Assembly (NCBI GenBank): GCA_950295325.1
Contig: OX485803.1
Location: forward strand, 67,161,554-67,225,553
Length of the DNA stretch: 64,000 nt
Direction of reading: 5' to 3'
From: Polytrichum commune
Taxonomy: Eukaryota > Streptophyta > Polytrichopsida > Polytrichales > Polytrichaceae
Every line of letters begins with the position of its first letter. Position 1 is the first letter of the stretch. Below the pieces are notes generated by a model. It ran no database searches and had not been told where the DNA came from. It worked only from the letters and a program-made list of their open reading frames with translations. The translations under genes and the position numbers were made by a program. Positions 44,308 to 55,602 of the stretch are shown here, in pieces.

Positions 44308-46607
44308 GATCAAATGTCCAAGGGTAGTAATATAGGCAATACCATAGAACTTCGTATTGGCATATTTGCAAATACCAAGTGGGAAACGATATTGGTATTG
44401 AAGGATATGATATGGCTTGGGGTTTGTGGTGTTTACGTAAACGTATACATCGTGTACGTAAGTAATCGGATGACCTCTGGCGAAGAGAATCTGCAAAGAA
44501 ATCGTAATCGGGAAGGTGAAGAGAGTTAGTGTTTGCTTGTCTTCTCTGTCTATCTGTCTGCACACGCAGTGGACGGAGGAGATCAGGGGAGGAGGGTTAC
44601 ATCGGTCAAATCCGACGGTCGAGAAAGCACAGTCAACGTGGCCTCACCAGAAGCTAGAAGCTGCTTTCATTGCCCATGGACTTCTTCTCGAAAACAAGTC
44701 CTCTACAAGGTGGAGAGTTGATCATTCCAACTAGGGTTCACTAGATTGATTCGAAATATTTGATGTCGATTTCATAATCAAATGATCTATTTTTTTTAGA
44801 AATGATAAAATAGTTCATTGTGCTTTCATCTGGCTAACAACGTCCTCATGTAAGCCATGTAGTGCTTGCATACTAACATTCATATTACTTTATAATTATT
44901 TTAAATATGATAATACATAATGCTCTTATTCATGTTTTAATTAGTTGATGAGTTCTAATTTGTGCTTTGATTAAGGACTATTTAGAAGTTTAGGGTATAT
45001 GTTGGCAGTAGCGGCCATACTCTAGCTGCCAATGGTCTTTAGACTCTAAGTCCACATGCTTTCCTATTGGCCATAAGGGGCAAAAGAATAATACTTAAGG
45101 GGGTGAAACCTTGGAGTGCTCACACAAGTTTTGAATGTAGAATTTCTAATGGTTCTAAAAGGTGTGATTGTGTTTTAGTAGCATAGCATGGTTGAGGGTG
45201 TGAGTGCGCTTCTAAGCGCTTAACATGCTTTAGGGTATTTGTAGTGATTTAGAAAAGTGAGGAGGTGCATTTGAGGTACGTGATATTATTTTCATATTTA
45301 AATTGCATATTTAAATTATTACTTTTAGCCCGTTATAAATGATTGGAATAAAATATAATATCAGGTTTTTGATAGGTGTTCTTGGTGAGATACTCCATGT
45401 ACATCCCCAATTCGATTACATAATTCATATTGGAGAAGAAAGTATGGAGCGTTGAAGTGGAGGGTGTCGAAATACCAAAACAACTAGAAGATTAAAGTTT
45501 GGAGGCTTAAAATTTGGCGACATTTGCAAGTATGTAGGTCAATTTTGGAAGGTAGCTTCATATATACCTTTAGGTGTCTACTGCACATTTTATACCACTA
45601 AAATATAAGCTTCATGATGAGAGAAGCAAAATACAAGTGGTCGTATATTTCAACACTTCATAGGTCCTTTTTTCGATACGCGTGTTGTATTCAAACTTGA
45701 CACGCACATGGAATATCTCATCAAGAACGCCTCTCAAAAATACGGTGTTAAATTTCATTCCAATCATGCACATTCAATAACATTGAGAAGGGCTTAGAGT
45801 ACAGATAGATAGATAGATAGAAACTCCGGTCCCTATTCACTTAGAGTACACTTATACTCTCGAGCATACTAAGTTACTAGAGCTTGCGGACACCCTCCGG
45901 AACCCACTAGTAAAGTAACACTTAAAACTTGTTCGAACACCCACAAGTTTCACTCCTTTGGGTATCATTTCTTTTGTCCTTTGTAACTAATAGGAAAACC
46001 TTGGAGGTTAGGGTTTGAGGACTTTTGACGGCTAGCGTACGGCCGCCTGATGCCCTAAACTTCTTAAATCAAATTTTCATAGTGTTCATTCAATTGAAAT
46101 GTGAATAAGAACAGTATTAAACCAAGATGAATCTTATAGTACACTTATAATAACCATAAAGTTGGATATGCAATCAACATTTGGTCCACATCATGAGAAG
46201 ACATGAGTGCCTTGGACATCATAAATTCCTAGGTATTTGGTACTAGCCAGACATGTGTTCTATACCATACACATACTTTTATCGAGACCCAAGATAAACC
46301 TAAATGTTTGTACCCACATTGGTCCCTTTGTTTATGCATTGACTTCTCGGCATTAAGTGATTCCATTTCATATATGGGCAACACCAATTTCAAATAACCA
46401 CATTACAAGCAAACAACTATTTGAAAGTGTTTGACCTTGTTTTAGAGAGGTTGTGGTAGGTGTGCCATCCTTCTTCTTGATCATAAATGGACACACCTAG
46501 ACATGAGTCTTGTATGGTTGGTGTAAGTTCAAGATCAACCACCAGAAATGTATGTGTCGAAGAGAGGTTGGAGAACGTGCTCAAAAATTTGTTAAGTGTT
46601 ATGGATA
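44308..46607. other. Unassigned, with an (AGAT)n run
   Basis: An (AGAT)n run at about 45803-45820 is followed directly by aaactccggtc, the same 11 bases that adjoin the tail of both SINE-1 copies. The frames around 44516-44734 have no recognised domain. Confidence 0.5.
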
Positions 46608-46863
46608 GGTCGAAGATGACCCTAAACTACCGGGTGATAGTGGAGAGGTACCCATTCCCGAACGGAGTGGTTGGCAGTTCGATTCCCGCTGTGAAATCTT
46701 CTCTCTACTTGACAAGAAAAAAACTAACTAAATAGGTAGGAAACCAACAGCCCACCCACCACAAGGTAGACGGTAAATCCCACCCTGCACCAAGAAGACT
46801 CTTGAGTAGGGTAGGACCAACAAGCTCAAATTCACGTCGGATTGCCCAACGTTGGTTGTTTAT
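46608..46863 (+). mobile_element. SINE-2, copy 2
   Basis: Starts ggtcgaagatgaccc. The A-box-like gatagtggagagg is at about 46636-46648 and a perfect B box core (agttcgattcc) at 46676-46686. The region between them and the 5' end is about 80 bp, the size expected for a tRNA-related head. The body contains ctctctacttgacaag and ggtagga, and the end is acgttggttgttt. The open frame 46487-46735 runs through it and is not a gene. Confidence 0.8.
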
Positions 46864-47959
46864 CGATTCCTTTGCCCTTATTCAATAGAGATCATCGAGC
46901 CATACAGAAATTTTCAAAAGGGCTTGGAGATTACTACTTCTACTACTACTACGTGGTACTTCATAGCGTGCCATGGAGATAGAGGGGAGTATTTGATTAG
47001 TTTAGGGGCTGACAGGGTATTTACGAACTTCTAGTTGCTCCATTATGAGAAGAAACACTAACAGTCAGACAGAGCCATGCAAGTTCCACATCCACATTTA
47101 TGGCTGACACCCTAATTATGACTGACGCTCTTACTAAGATCTTTGACGCACAAGAGGCACTCAAATTACGATAATGGTGTTGCAGTGTCCGGGGAAGTTT
47201 TGGGGCCTAAATCGCTCCAAATCCTCGCGTTTTCGGGTCCAAATGTGTGTTCCTTCGTCAATTTGAAGTGTGTTTTCCCAATAGTTTCCTCTTCAAGGAG
47301 AGGTCATTTTTTTCCTTGAGTCTTAACCCTTAAAGGACATATGCTTTCCCGATACCACACCCAAAATATATTTTAAAATTCATTTTAAGCATGATTAACC
47401 AATTAATTTACATAGGCTCTATTCTAAAGAAGTATAGATCTTGCTAAGGTGCTCGATTTGGCATTCTAAAAACCCCATTTGGTGCAATGGAGTAGAAGTT
47501 TTGAACAAGATTCTCCCAAAATAATACCAAGCCCGTGGGGCAGCATTGTCCTTTAAGGGTTAAACTTCAACCGGTGATTTCTCAAACTCAACAGGTTTTT
47601 ATCTGTAACTAGCAGTCAGTGTGCCCCGTTCTTCATTGCTCCAAACCTTGTGATGGATGGATCCATTGTTTAAAGTGAAAGGAAGAAGGGCTTATATTAC
47701 TTCCTTTAAAATTCGTCACTCGAATGGTATCGTTCCCTAAGTAGCGGAATTTTGAGCTTAATGAAAATTTTCCATAAGTTTTTTGATTATAAACCACACA
47801 CCTGACAGGACTTTATTCGATGCTTTGGGCAAGCCTTTCGTGGACCTTGGGAATTTCCGCACAATTACATGGGAAGATATAGTCTCAAGAGAATCTAGAT
47901 TCAACATTGTCGTTGACTAACTTCAATGTTTTAAGGTTTCTTAAAAAATCAATTCACAA
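46864..47959. other. Unassigned, with an RA fragment
   Basis: RA words (cttcaaccggtgatttctcaaactcaac, ctgtaactagcagtcagtgtgccccgttct) lie at about 47564-47635. Another RA-like end (gcagtgtccggggaagttttgg) is at about 47185. No gene was seen. Confidence 0.5.
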
Positions 47960-48399
47960 AACCCTTTGGCCCTCCTAAAGAGGAATGAACATGCATCAAA
48001 AAGTGAATGTGACGAATTTTTAAATATATGTCCCAAACATGGCAGTTTTGAAAAATAAATTCAAGTTTGACCATTCATTTGTCGTCATTTGTCTTCACTT
48101 TCTCTTTCTCAAACAAAATCTCATTGTATTTTCTTGATTACAATATTTCTTTGGCATGGACCCTTGCCTTTTTCTAGCAGAGCACCTCTTTTGCCTCTTC
48201 CACTGCAAAACCCGTTCAACCATGTCGGTGGATAATATACGCCTTATAATAAATCTTTTTGGGGCCCTGAGACTCCATGGTCACTTTGACATTTTTTTCC
48301 TTGGTGTAAATTGAAGTGGTCATGGGACGAGTTCAACAACCGATTACATGTTTTACAAGGCCTTGGAACGACTTCACAGTCCATGGTGTAAGCAACCCC
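47960..48399 (+). mobile_element. TH3-like MITE, right portion
   Basis: Contains atgcatcaaaaagtgaatgtg, catggcagttttgaaaaa, tgaagtggtcatgggacgag and the right end agtccatggtgtaagcaacccc followed by TTA. The left end was not found. Confidence 0.65.
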
Positions 48400-49160
48400 T
48401 TAGTGGACCAACAAGTCACTACTAAAAAATGCGGTTGTAGAACATACTTATCATTGACACATGTAGTCACTAGGATCCCATTGACAACAATTGAATGAAA
48501 TCTATGACAATTATAGATTGAACTCGACACTTATGAACGGGGTCATATCCTAATGACCACTCATGTCAAATGAGAAGGGTGTTCTAGGACCACATTTCCT
48601 AGTAGCGAGTCTTTGCTTGTCTTAGTGATTGCATGCATCTGGTACCTAGAATCTTAAGGTATTGAGACCTTAAAGTGTCACTTTTAGATTTTTGCAAATT
48701 TTGGATTGTTAAAAATGTCACAAAATTGCGAAACATATATCATAGATTAGCAAACATGAGTTGGATTGAAGCAACTAAAATTCGATGCAAATGAAGTTTG
48801 TAGGAGTCCAGACAAAAACAAAACAGTAATTTTTTATTTGAGCCTTTCATTGCTAAGTCATGTGTGCATGCTCCCTTGTACTCCATCCACTTAAGTAGTT
48901 TCAAGTAGCTTGAAAGCAAGTAATGAACATGCTAGCTAGCTTTAGGTTAGAGACCCAAAGTAAGTGTCACTACTAGAATATCTTTAAGGCCTCAATATCT
49001 TAGGCCATATGTGATCATTGCTCTCATTACCCCCCCCCCCCACACTACATTAATCTATCTAATTAGTATGAGTTGCCATTTGGAGTGACATGTTACTATA
49101 CTTTTTTACTCACAGTAACATTTTTTATCCAAATAACATAAGTTCACTAAGTATTATGAT
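48400..49160. other. Unassigned, with a C tract
   Basis: A C run lies at 49030-49040. No gene or assigned repeat was seen. Confidence 0.45.
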
Positions 49161-49168
49161 ATTTAGTG

Positions 49169-49838
49169 CAGGCCTCCTTGAATGTGGGATTCTAAAAACA
49201 GACCCCACTTTTACCACATTTAAGCCTCGCCAGACCCCACTTTTAAGAGAGTGAGACCAAAGCATTGTTCAAAGCATTTTTAAGAGAGCATCGTCCAAAG
49301 GTGCAAAACGATGCACTTGGGGTCGATTGCAGTTACAGGTACACTTGCAAACCTTGTTGCGGACCTCCGCGTCACTATAGTGATCATGCCGAAGAAAAAG
49401 TCGAGCCCCTGGCAGCTGGCCTACAAACAGAAACTCGGGCTGCACGTGACGAACCGCGATGTCAAGACATCCGCAGTTATCGAGGCGGTTTGCTCGTTTT
49501 GAATCAGATTTTTCTGTTCTCAAATGGGAAAAGGACCCGTACCGCGACAATTTGCTCGACCTGTCGCTGGAGGGTGTCTTCCAGAGCAAGCAGTTTGACG
49601 TACTAGCCATCATTTAAATCATGTTTTGTATTTGACTTTGCTATCATGAATAAAACAAACACAATTTGAGGCGCCAATTTGACTCTACATTCTAAAATGG
49701 CCCACATGGACCCCATTTTTAGCTGCTAAAAGTTGCTAAAAGTGCTAAAAGTGGGGTTTACCACTCTGGACCCCCAATCGACCCCACTTTTAGCTTAAGA
49801 GGGCTAAAAGCGGGGTTTACCACTCTTAAGGAGGCCTG
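49169..49838 (+). mobile_element. hAT-type element, 670 bp, with 8-bp target duplication
   Basis: The ends CAGGCCTCCTT (49169-49179) and AAGGAGGCCTG (49828-49838) are perfect 11-bp inverses. ATTTAGTG flanks both sides (49161-49168 and 49839-49846). An 8-bp duplication and CAGG ends are standard for hAT. Several subterminal copies of gaccccacttttag and its inverse gctaaaagtggggt lie near both ends, as transposase-binding repeats do in Ac-type elements. The middle is richer in G+C and holds the coding relic at 49386-49618. Confidence 0.92.
49386..49618 (+). pseudogene. Coding relic inside the hAT-type element
   Basis: From ATG at 49386 the frame reads MPKKKSSP, then LGLHVTNRDVKTSAV and EAVCSF before a stop at 49500-49502. 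The next frame continues with WEKDPYRDNLLDLSLEGVFQ and ends at about 49617. The first block resembles the N-terminus of uncharacterised zinc-finger proteins with a GLHV-x-NRD-x2-T-x3 signature followed by a C-x2-C. The second looks like a later part of the same proteins. An internal deletion in a transposase-related gene would explain both. The overlapping minus frame 49269-49613 is a shadow. Confidence 0.5.
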
Positions 49839-49849
49839 ATTTAGTGTCC

Positions 49850-50200
49850 CCGATTCTCATTGTCTGGCTCAATACTAATTGAAAACCGTGGTGTAGCGTC
49901 ACCAACACTAAATGTTAAACCAACCTTATTTGTCGTTTCTTGTTTTTTGGGGGGATTATAGATTTACAGTGCTACAATTAGTGTCACTTACCAAGTGATT
50001 TTTCATCCAAATTTCAATCATTCGTGACAAAATTTCATCACAAGTTGCTGATGAGGGAAAGTAGGGTTTTGGCCAATGGATGAACTCATTCATAACCCAT
50101 GACAATATTTGTTCACTTGTTTTAAGAAGTGTCATCCGAAAAGTTACCATAGTGACATCAAATACCATATGACACTAAATATCATATTTAGTGTAGTTAG
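49850..50200 (+). repeat. RC family repeat next to the hAT-type element
   Basis: Shares ctcaatactaattgaaaa, caccaacactaaatgttaaa, ttatagatttaca and gttaccatagtgacatcaaataccatatgaca with 34125-34490. The tttagtgtcc at its left edge overlaps the hAT target duplication, so the hAT-type element may have landed inside an RB/RC unit. Confidence 0.65.
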
Positions 50201-50445
50201 TATGCACACCGAAGAATATGATATAAATTAATTGGTAAAAGAAAAAGATAATCTTGGTAAAATGTTATAGCAACACATAACCATGAATGGTAACTCACAC
50301 TAATTAGACAAAAAAAAATGTAGAATTAGCCACTATTGTAGGTTGTTGTCCCCATCCAACCGATTTGAGCGACGTCCCAAATTAGCCGAAACTATGGATT
50401 GTTGTCTCACATCAAAATGTATCTAAAATCGTGGCCCCAATTTGA
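50201..50445. other. Unassigned, with an M1-like end
   Basis: The words cacactaattagacaaaa at about 50297-50315 match an M1 end, but no partner end was found. Confidence 0.5.
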
Positions 50446-51317
50446 GGGCCGCTTCACATTATGGCCATCCAAGTCAAGAGGCAGTGGGATTGAATGGCCA
50501 AACTTTGTTGAGAGTCCAAAGAAATGGGCTGAAAATAGCCAATAGAAATATCGGAATTAGGACCTTCGGCTAGAAAGAAAGAGAAACTCCGGTCTACAAG
50601 GGGCCGGCGTGAATAAAGTGTCCGTTCGTAATGCCAATGAACCCGATGGCCACTGGACAAGGGGACACTGGGACAATACTACTCTCCCCTTTCGAGGATG
50701 GACACTATAGTGACACACTATACTAGTTCCTAGCTAGCCACTAGTGCCTTGAAGATACCGGACATGGTATCCCCCCAAAGGGCTTTGAGGTACCCATACA
50801 ACAAGGTCCAAGGACCCCCCACCATAGTTGGGTGGACTAAGGTGGTGAGCACCACGCCGGCATGGGGAATAGAACCCACAACCTCCTCATTGGGGGCCAT
50901 GAGCCTAACCACCAAGCCAAGGCCCGTGGTGCCTCCTTCGGCTAGACATAGTGTGAAGCCCTCCAAATGCCAAGCCCAAAGTCCAAAGGAAGAAGGAGCA
51001 TCCCACTTTATTCCCTACCCAAAACAACCCCTCCAATCTAACGGCCAAGATCTTGTTAGTTTTTGAATTTTTTTTTGAAAACAAATTGACGGCCTCTCAA
51101 CCATAGTTTGGGTTTCCATTCATGTCCCACCCAAACTTCCTTCGAGAGTCAATCGCCTTGGTCAAAAAGCACTGCCATGTAGGTATTTTGGAGAGCGACG
51201 ACCTTTGAACTTTGGCCGCTAGTGTGAACGGTCGAGAGGCTGGATTCTTGGTTTCTTGCAATCTGATTGGTGGAAATCAACAGCCTCTCGACCTTTGGGC
51301 ATAGTGTGAAGCGGCCC
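50446..51317 (+). mobile_element. TH4 MITE, interrupted by SINE-1
   Basis: The ends gggccgcttcacattatgg and catagtgtgaagcggccc are close inverses. TGA flanks both sides (50443-50445 and 51318-51320). Without the SINE and one duplication copy it would be about 499 bp. It resembles TH1 only at the ends. Interior words gaacggtcgagaggctgg and caacagcctctcgacc give a second inverted pair near the right end. Confidence 0.82.
50574..50934 (-). mobile_element. SINE-1, copy 2, with 12-bp target duplication
   Basis: Flanked by CCTTCGGCTAGA on both sides (50562-50573 and 50935-50946). It is 361 bp and differs from copy 1 (11047-11406) at only about two internal positions, both C/T (a ggccggcg/ggtcggcg site and a cacgccgg/catgccgg site). 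The A and B boxes are the same. The open frame 50749-51066 and its complement lie across it and are not genes. Confidence 0.93.
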
Positions 51318-51955
51318 TGAGATAATGTGAACTCAATGCCTTATTTTTATTACTACGTCTATGTAAAACAATCGGGTGGTTATATTGGTGCACATTTTAA
51401 ATTCATGTAGGCATTTGATTTACCATAACATTATTGGGTAAGCAAATCCAATAAGAAAAATCAAATCCAATAACATTATTGGGTTGGATTTGGCATTTTT
51501 CAAACAATTCTCCTTCTAAATGCAAACATGGACATTTTCTAGGTTAAAATCAATAAAACACACTTAAGAAAAAGCAAATCCAACCTACCTTGCAACTCCC
51601 AGCCTCCCAAGTTCACCTAGATCTAAGGGAAATGAAATGAAATTGGTTTTAAAGTCCGTGAAACCAAAATCGAGAAAGAAAGAAAGAAAGAAAGATGAAT
51701 CCAATGTTGTCACCGGTGTGATTGTTGTGTTGTCTCAATTTTAAGTTGTGTTGGTCTAGTTTACTTAAGTTTGTATGCAACTTTGTGATGGGCATCATGA
51801 GAATTAGAGGGCCTCCAAAGACTACTAAATGAAATGAACTCGATTAGAGAGTCCGGGAAGCTAAAAGGCTTATGGGACTAAAGATACATCAGGGTGGTGT
51901 CAAACTGGCTAATTTCTTAGAGTGGTGGAGTGTGGTGGCCTTCATGAGGTAGAGG
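51318..51955. other. Unassigned, with a (GAAA)n run
   Basis: A GAAA microsatellite at about 51672-51694. No gene was seen. Confidence 0.5.
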
Positions 51956-52200
51956 CTAATATCAAGTTGATGGCTTCATTGAAAGAAAGACTTGAGCCTC
52001 CCTAATATTGCCTTTGTAAATAGTGATTGAAACTCATCACTAATGGGGTTGTATAGGGGACACTCCAACACAAAATGGGCCTCAATTTCAACTACATTAT
52101 AAGAGCAAACGTGGCATAGTCTATACTCTAGAGATAGGGATAGTCGACCACCATTCAATTTTGATGGGTGCGGTAAGCGATAATGATCTTTGCATTATTG
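51956..52200 (-). pseudogene. Zinc-motif relic of a non-LTR retrotransposon
   Basis: The minus strand reads SLEYRLCHVCSYNVVEIEAH, then FVLECPLYNPISDEF. This has the C-x2-C-x9-H-x4-C spacing and the HF-x-LECP-x-Y signature found downstream of reverse transcriptase in many non-LTR elements. The cleanest frame is 51976-52158. Frame 52244-52585 upstream on the same strand has no recognised domain but may belong to the same relic. Its zinc block differs from that at 22230, so this is another family. Confidence 0.72.
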
Positions 52201-53000
52201 TGGTGTCTTCAAGTACACCTCACAATCATGTTTGAGGAACTCCTCAAGATGGACGAAATCTAGTTTCTTCCGAGAGATGGAAAAAATTCCTCTCTTTAGC
52301 AAGAAAAACCTCTTTGATATTATCAAATGTCATTTTTGATGTTGTTGGGTTGTCCCCATGATGCTTTCCACATGGATGTGGATATATGCTAGGTGTTAGC
52401 TCCTTGTTCGACAATGTGGACATGCAAGAACAAGCCACTGTGCACATATTTCTCCTAGGGCAATCCCCTTGGGTTTCTATATGATTGGCTGAAAATATCC
52501 AATTCACCCATACAACCCCACTCAAGTTGGATCGACCATAGGTGGTTGGGTGCACTGAAAACCAAGTGCTAGAAGGGACACCCATCCGAGCACTTTTCTG
52601 GCCTAAGGCGGCTTAACTTCAAAGTTTCCACATGTCCCAAATCAAGGACTCGGGTTTAAACCACCACAAACAAATCAAGAATATGATAATTGTGCAATTT
52701 CCAACTTATAGGTGGGCATGTCTTGGACCCACAAAACTTGTAGCAAGGGCTTGATTTTGCCTAAGGGAAAGTCAATGTGATTGCAAACTAAAAAGCCATC
52801 AACGATCAAATATAAGGCTTCTAAAATGGTTATGGGTATGACTTGAATTTGCTAATCATCTCACACTCATTGGGGTTTCATATCACTTAATCCGGGGTAA
52901 AAATGAGGATACTTACACGTAGTAAAATGGGTAATTCTGGAAAGGATAGAGTAAAAAATGCAACATGGTCATGAGGATAAGCGCTTTGCTCACCATATAA
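52201..53000. other. Unassigned, with an RD-like fragment
   Basis: Words cctcatcactcattggggtttcatatc-like near 52860 and gctaatcatctcac resemble an inverted RD piece. Nothing else was recognised. Confidence 0.4.
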
Positions 53001-53570
53001 GGGGTTGTTTACATATGTTTACATCATGGACCATGAAGTCATCCCTTGCTCTACAATATGTCATTGGATGGTAAACTCATCCCATGACCATTTCGGTTTA
53101 CATCAAGGAGAATCTGTAAGATTGATCATGGAACTTGAGGTCTCCAAAAGTTGTTTCTAGGCCTACGTAAATTCATTGTCATGGTCCACCTAGTTTTGCA
53201 AGAGGATAGGCAAGAGAGGTTCTCTCGCTATAGAAGTCAAGGGACCATAGCAGTGAAATGTTGTTTTATTTTTATTTTTTATAAATTCTCTATGGGTTGC
53301 CAAACCTTATTATAGTTAAGAGGAAAGAAGGAAGAAGGTGAAACACAAAAACCCTCAAAACTGTTGTTTTTTGGGCATACATTTAAAAACCAACACATCC
53401 ATTTTTTGGTGCATGGTCACTCCTCTTGGAACATGTTTGGTTTACACCTAGTGAGGGGCCCAACAACTTTAAAATTTGCAGTTCTCATAAATATGACCAT
53501 GGAAGTGTGACCATTAAAAGAATGTCACTTGACAAGGGACGACTTCATGGTCCATGATGTGAAGAACCCC
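53001..53570 (-). mobile_element. TH3 MITE, 570 bp, TAA-flanked
   Basis: The ends ggggttgtttaca...catcatggaccatgaagtc and gacttcatggtccatgatgtgaagaacccc are inverse over about 25 bp. TAA flanks both sides (52998-53000 and 53571-53573). The interior block ttttttggtgcatggtcac is the inverse of the one at 4910 and 47990. Confidence 0.85.
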
Positions 53571-54026
53571 TAAGTAATTCAAAGAAGGGCCAAGGTAGTG
53601 CCGAATCATGCAAAGGATAGACTGAGTAACATACAACACAAACGATTTAGACTATTCATGTGAACAATAGTAGATGTTAGGGAAAGGCCACAAACGTGAT
53701 GTGTGGTCCCACTATGTGTATTGTGAAATAAACAACGCAAAGTGAGCCCATTTTGATTAAAAAAGAAGAAGTATTGATGTACCGTGTTAACATACTTAGT
53801 TCTAACAAAGTATGGATTGCATCATTCATTCATCCTAATATTAGTTCTTTGAGGAGCTTAACAATATCATCCACAAAGTGGGTGCATTGCTAGAATTATC
53901 TGTGCAAGGCATGCTTCCATTACAACAATATTGCACCAACAAAGAGCCCGCACTTTCCACATCCCAAGTCCCGTGTTAGTGGATAGGCCCACCCGGTACG
54001 TGAAGATTTTGATTTTGTCAATCTAA
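53571..54026. other. Unassigned
   Basis: Nothing recognised. The minus frame 53920-54123 overlaps the TH1 end and is not a gene. Confidence 0.45.
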
Positions 54027-54509
54027 GGGCCACTTCACACATGAGCCAAGAGCCGAGAGCATGAAATTGTGAGAGCCCAAATGAAAGTGTCCGAAGGCCG
54101 TCCCAACACACCTCCAACATCATGTAGTGTGGTCACCAACCCTCATATGTGACTGAACCCTCAATCAAATGCTATTTCAATGAATTTCTATTCATGCGGG
54201 TCTTCACACATGATCAAATAGAATTAAATCAGCGGTTGTGAGCGTTTGGAGTGCCGTCGTCTCTTGGTTTTGCGTTTGGCCTACCTCCAAGAGGTAGATT
54301 TTGAAAACAATCCAAGTGACCATGAAACATGATCCATTCAATGCCATGTAAGAATCCATGTAGACTTTACATCCATCTTGCATTCACTTACTATGTACGT
54401 CCCTCAAGCGTAGTGTGAAGCGAACTAGGACCGGATCTGCCTTTTCCACCAATGAGAGTGCTTGAAGTGTAATGGTCACGGGCTCTCAGTCTCGTGTGTG
54501 AAGTGGCCC
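54027..54509 (+). mobile_element. TH1 MITE, copy 5, TAA-flanked, 483 bp
   Basis: The ends gggccacttcacacatgagc and ctcgtgtgtgaagtggccc are inverse. TAA flanks both sides exactly (54024-54026 and 54510-54512). This is the best-preserved target duplication in TH1 and sets its class. Confidence 0.93.
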
Positions 54510-54544
54510 TAAGCAATCTTGAGAACCCAAAATACATGAGAATA

Positions 54545-55568
54545 AATCCTAAAGCACCTCCCGGAAATTAAACAAGCTACCCTCAAGGTCTTTCAAAAAT
54601 ATGGCGGTATTTTTTGCATGGACACCAAACGATCTCAAAGACATTGTAAAACATACAAATGGTTTACAACATGATGCCATATTGTCACAACAACGAAAAG
54701 ATGGCATGAACACCAATGATGCGTCCATTGTGAGATTTTTTTTTAAAAGAAAAAGAAAAATGCTACTTGCTACCAAATTCATCTCGCCTATTGATTTTGC
54801 AACATGGTTATCTCCCATGGTCATTGTTCCAAAAAAATGGATCGTTAAGAATTTGCGTGAATTTTTGTAAATTTAACACCGCCACACGGGAAGACCACTG
54901 CTTGTTACCAAATGTGGAAGATGTGGATGAAATCATGAGAAATTATATGTATTCATTCGTCCAAAAAATTCAAGCTATAATCAAATAGCTATGGCTACCG
55001 AAGAAAAGAAAACAAAAGAAAACAAGAAAACAAACAAAAAACAATAATAATTGAACAGGGCCCTTATCAATTTGAAAGAATGCCTTTGGAACCATGAATG
55101 CCTCAATGGGATTTCAACGGGTTAAGGGAAGTAATTCAAAATAAATAAATACATATGTCAATTTTTGTATGATGGCGATCCATGGATCCTTTGATGACCA
55201 CATCCAACATTTGAAACTAATCCTTGGAAAATGCCACCAAGACAATGTAAGCCTCAACGTTGACAAAGTTGCGTTTTTATGCACCTCTCGCATCATTTTG
55301 GGTTACATAGTACCCAACCTTGCAAGACCGGCAAGCCGTACATTGATTAAAGGCATGGCACAATTGGCCAACCCCGTCTTTGGTTTAAGTCGCCAACATT
55401 GCAACTACAACCACCATTGCGACTTACAAGCAACCCATGCTTTTCAAAATCTCAAACATGCTTATAACACATTCCTGGGGGGTGGACTCTTCAAACCACA
55501 TATGAATTAATGTGAGTGTACAAAGGGGTGTTTTTCAAGGCATTAGCATATGTAGCATGCGTAAAGGA

Positions 55569-55602
<34 letters not shown>

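Noticed and set aside
44161-44565. Overlapping 90-124-codon ORFs on both strands as candidate genes
   Set aside because: They span SINE-2 copy 1 and its flank, conflict with each other and show no domain.
49269-49613. 114-codon minus-strand ORF
   Set aside because: It is the shadow of the plus-strand coding relic in the hAT-type element. The plus strand carries the recognisable blocks.
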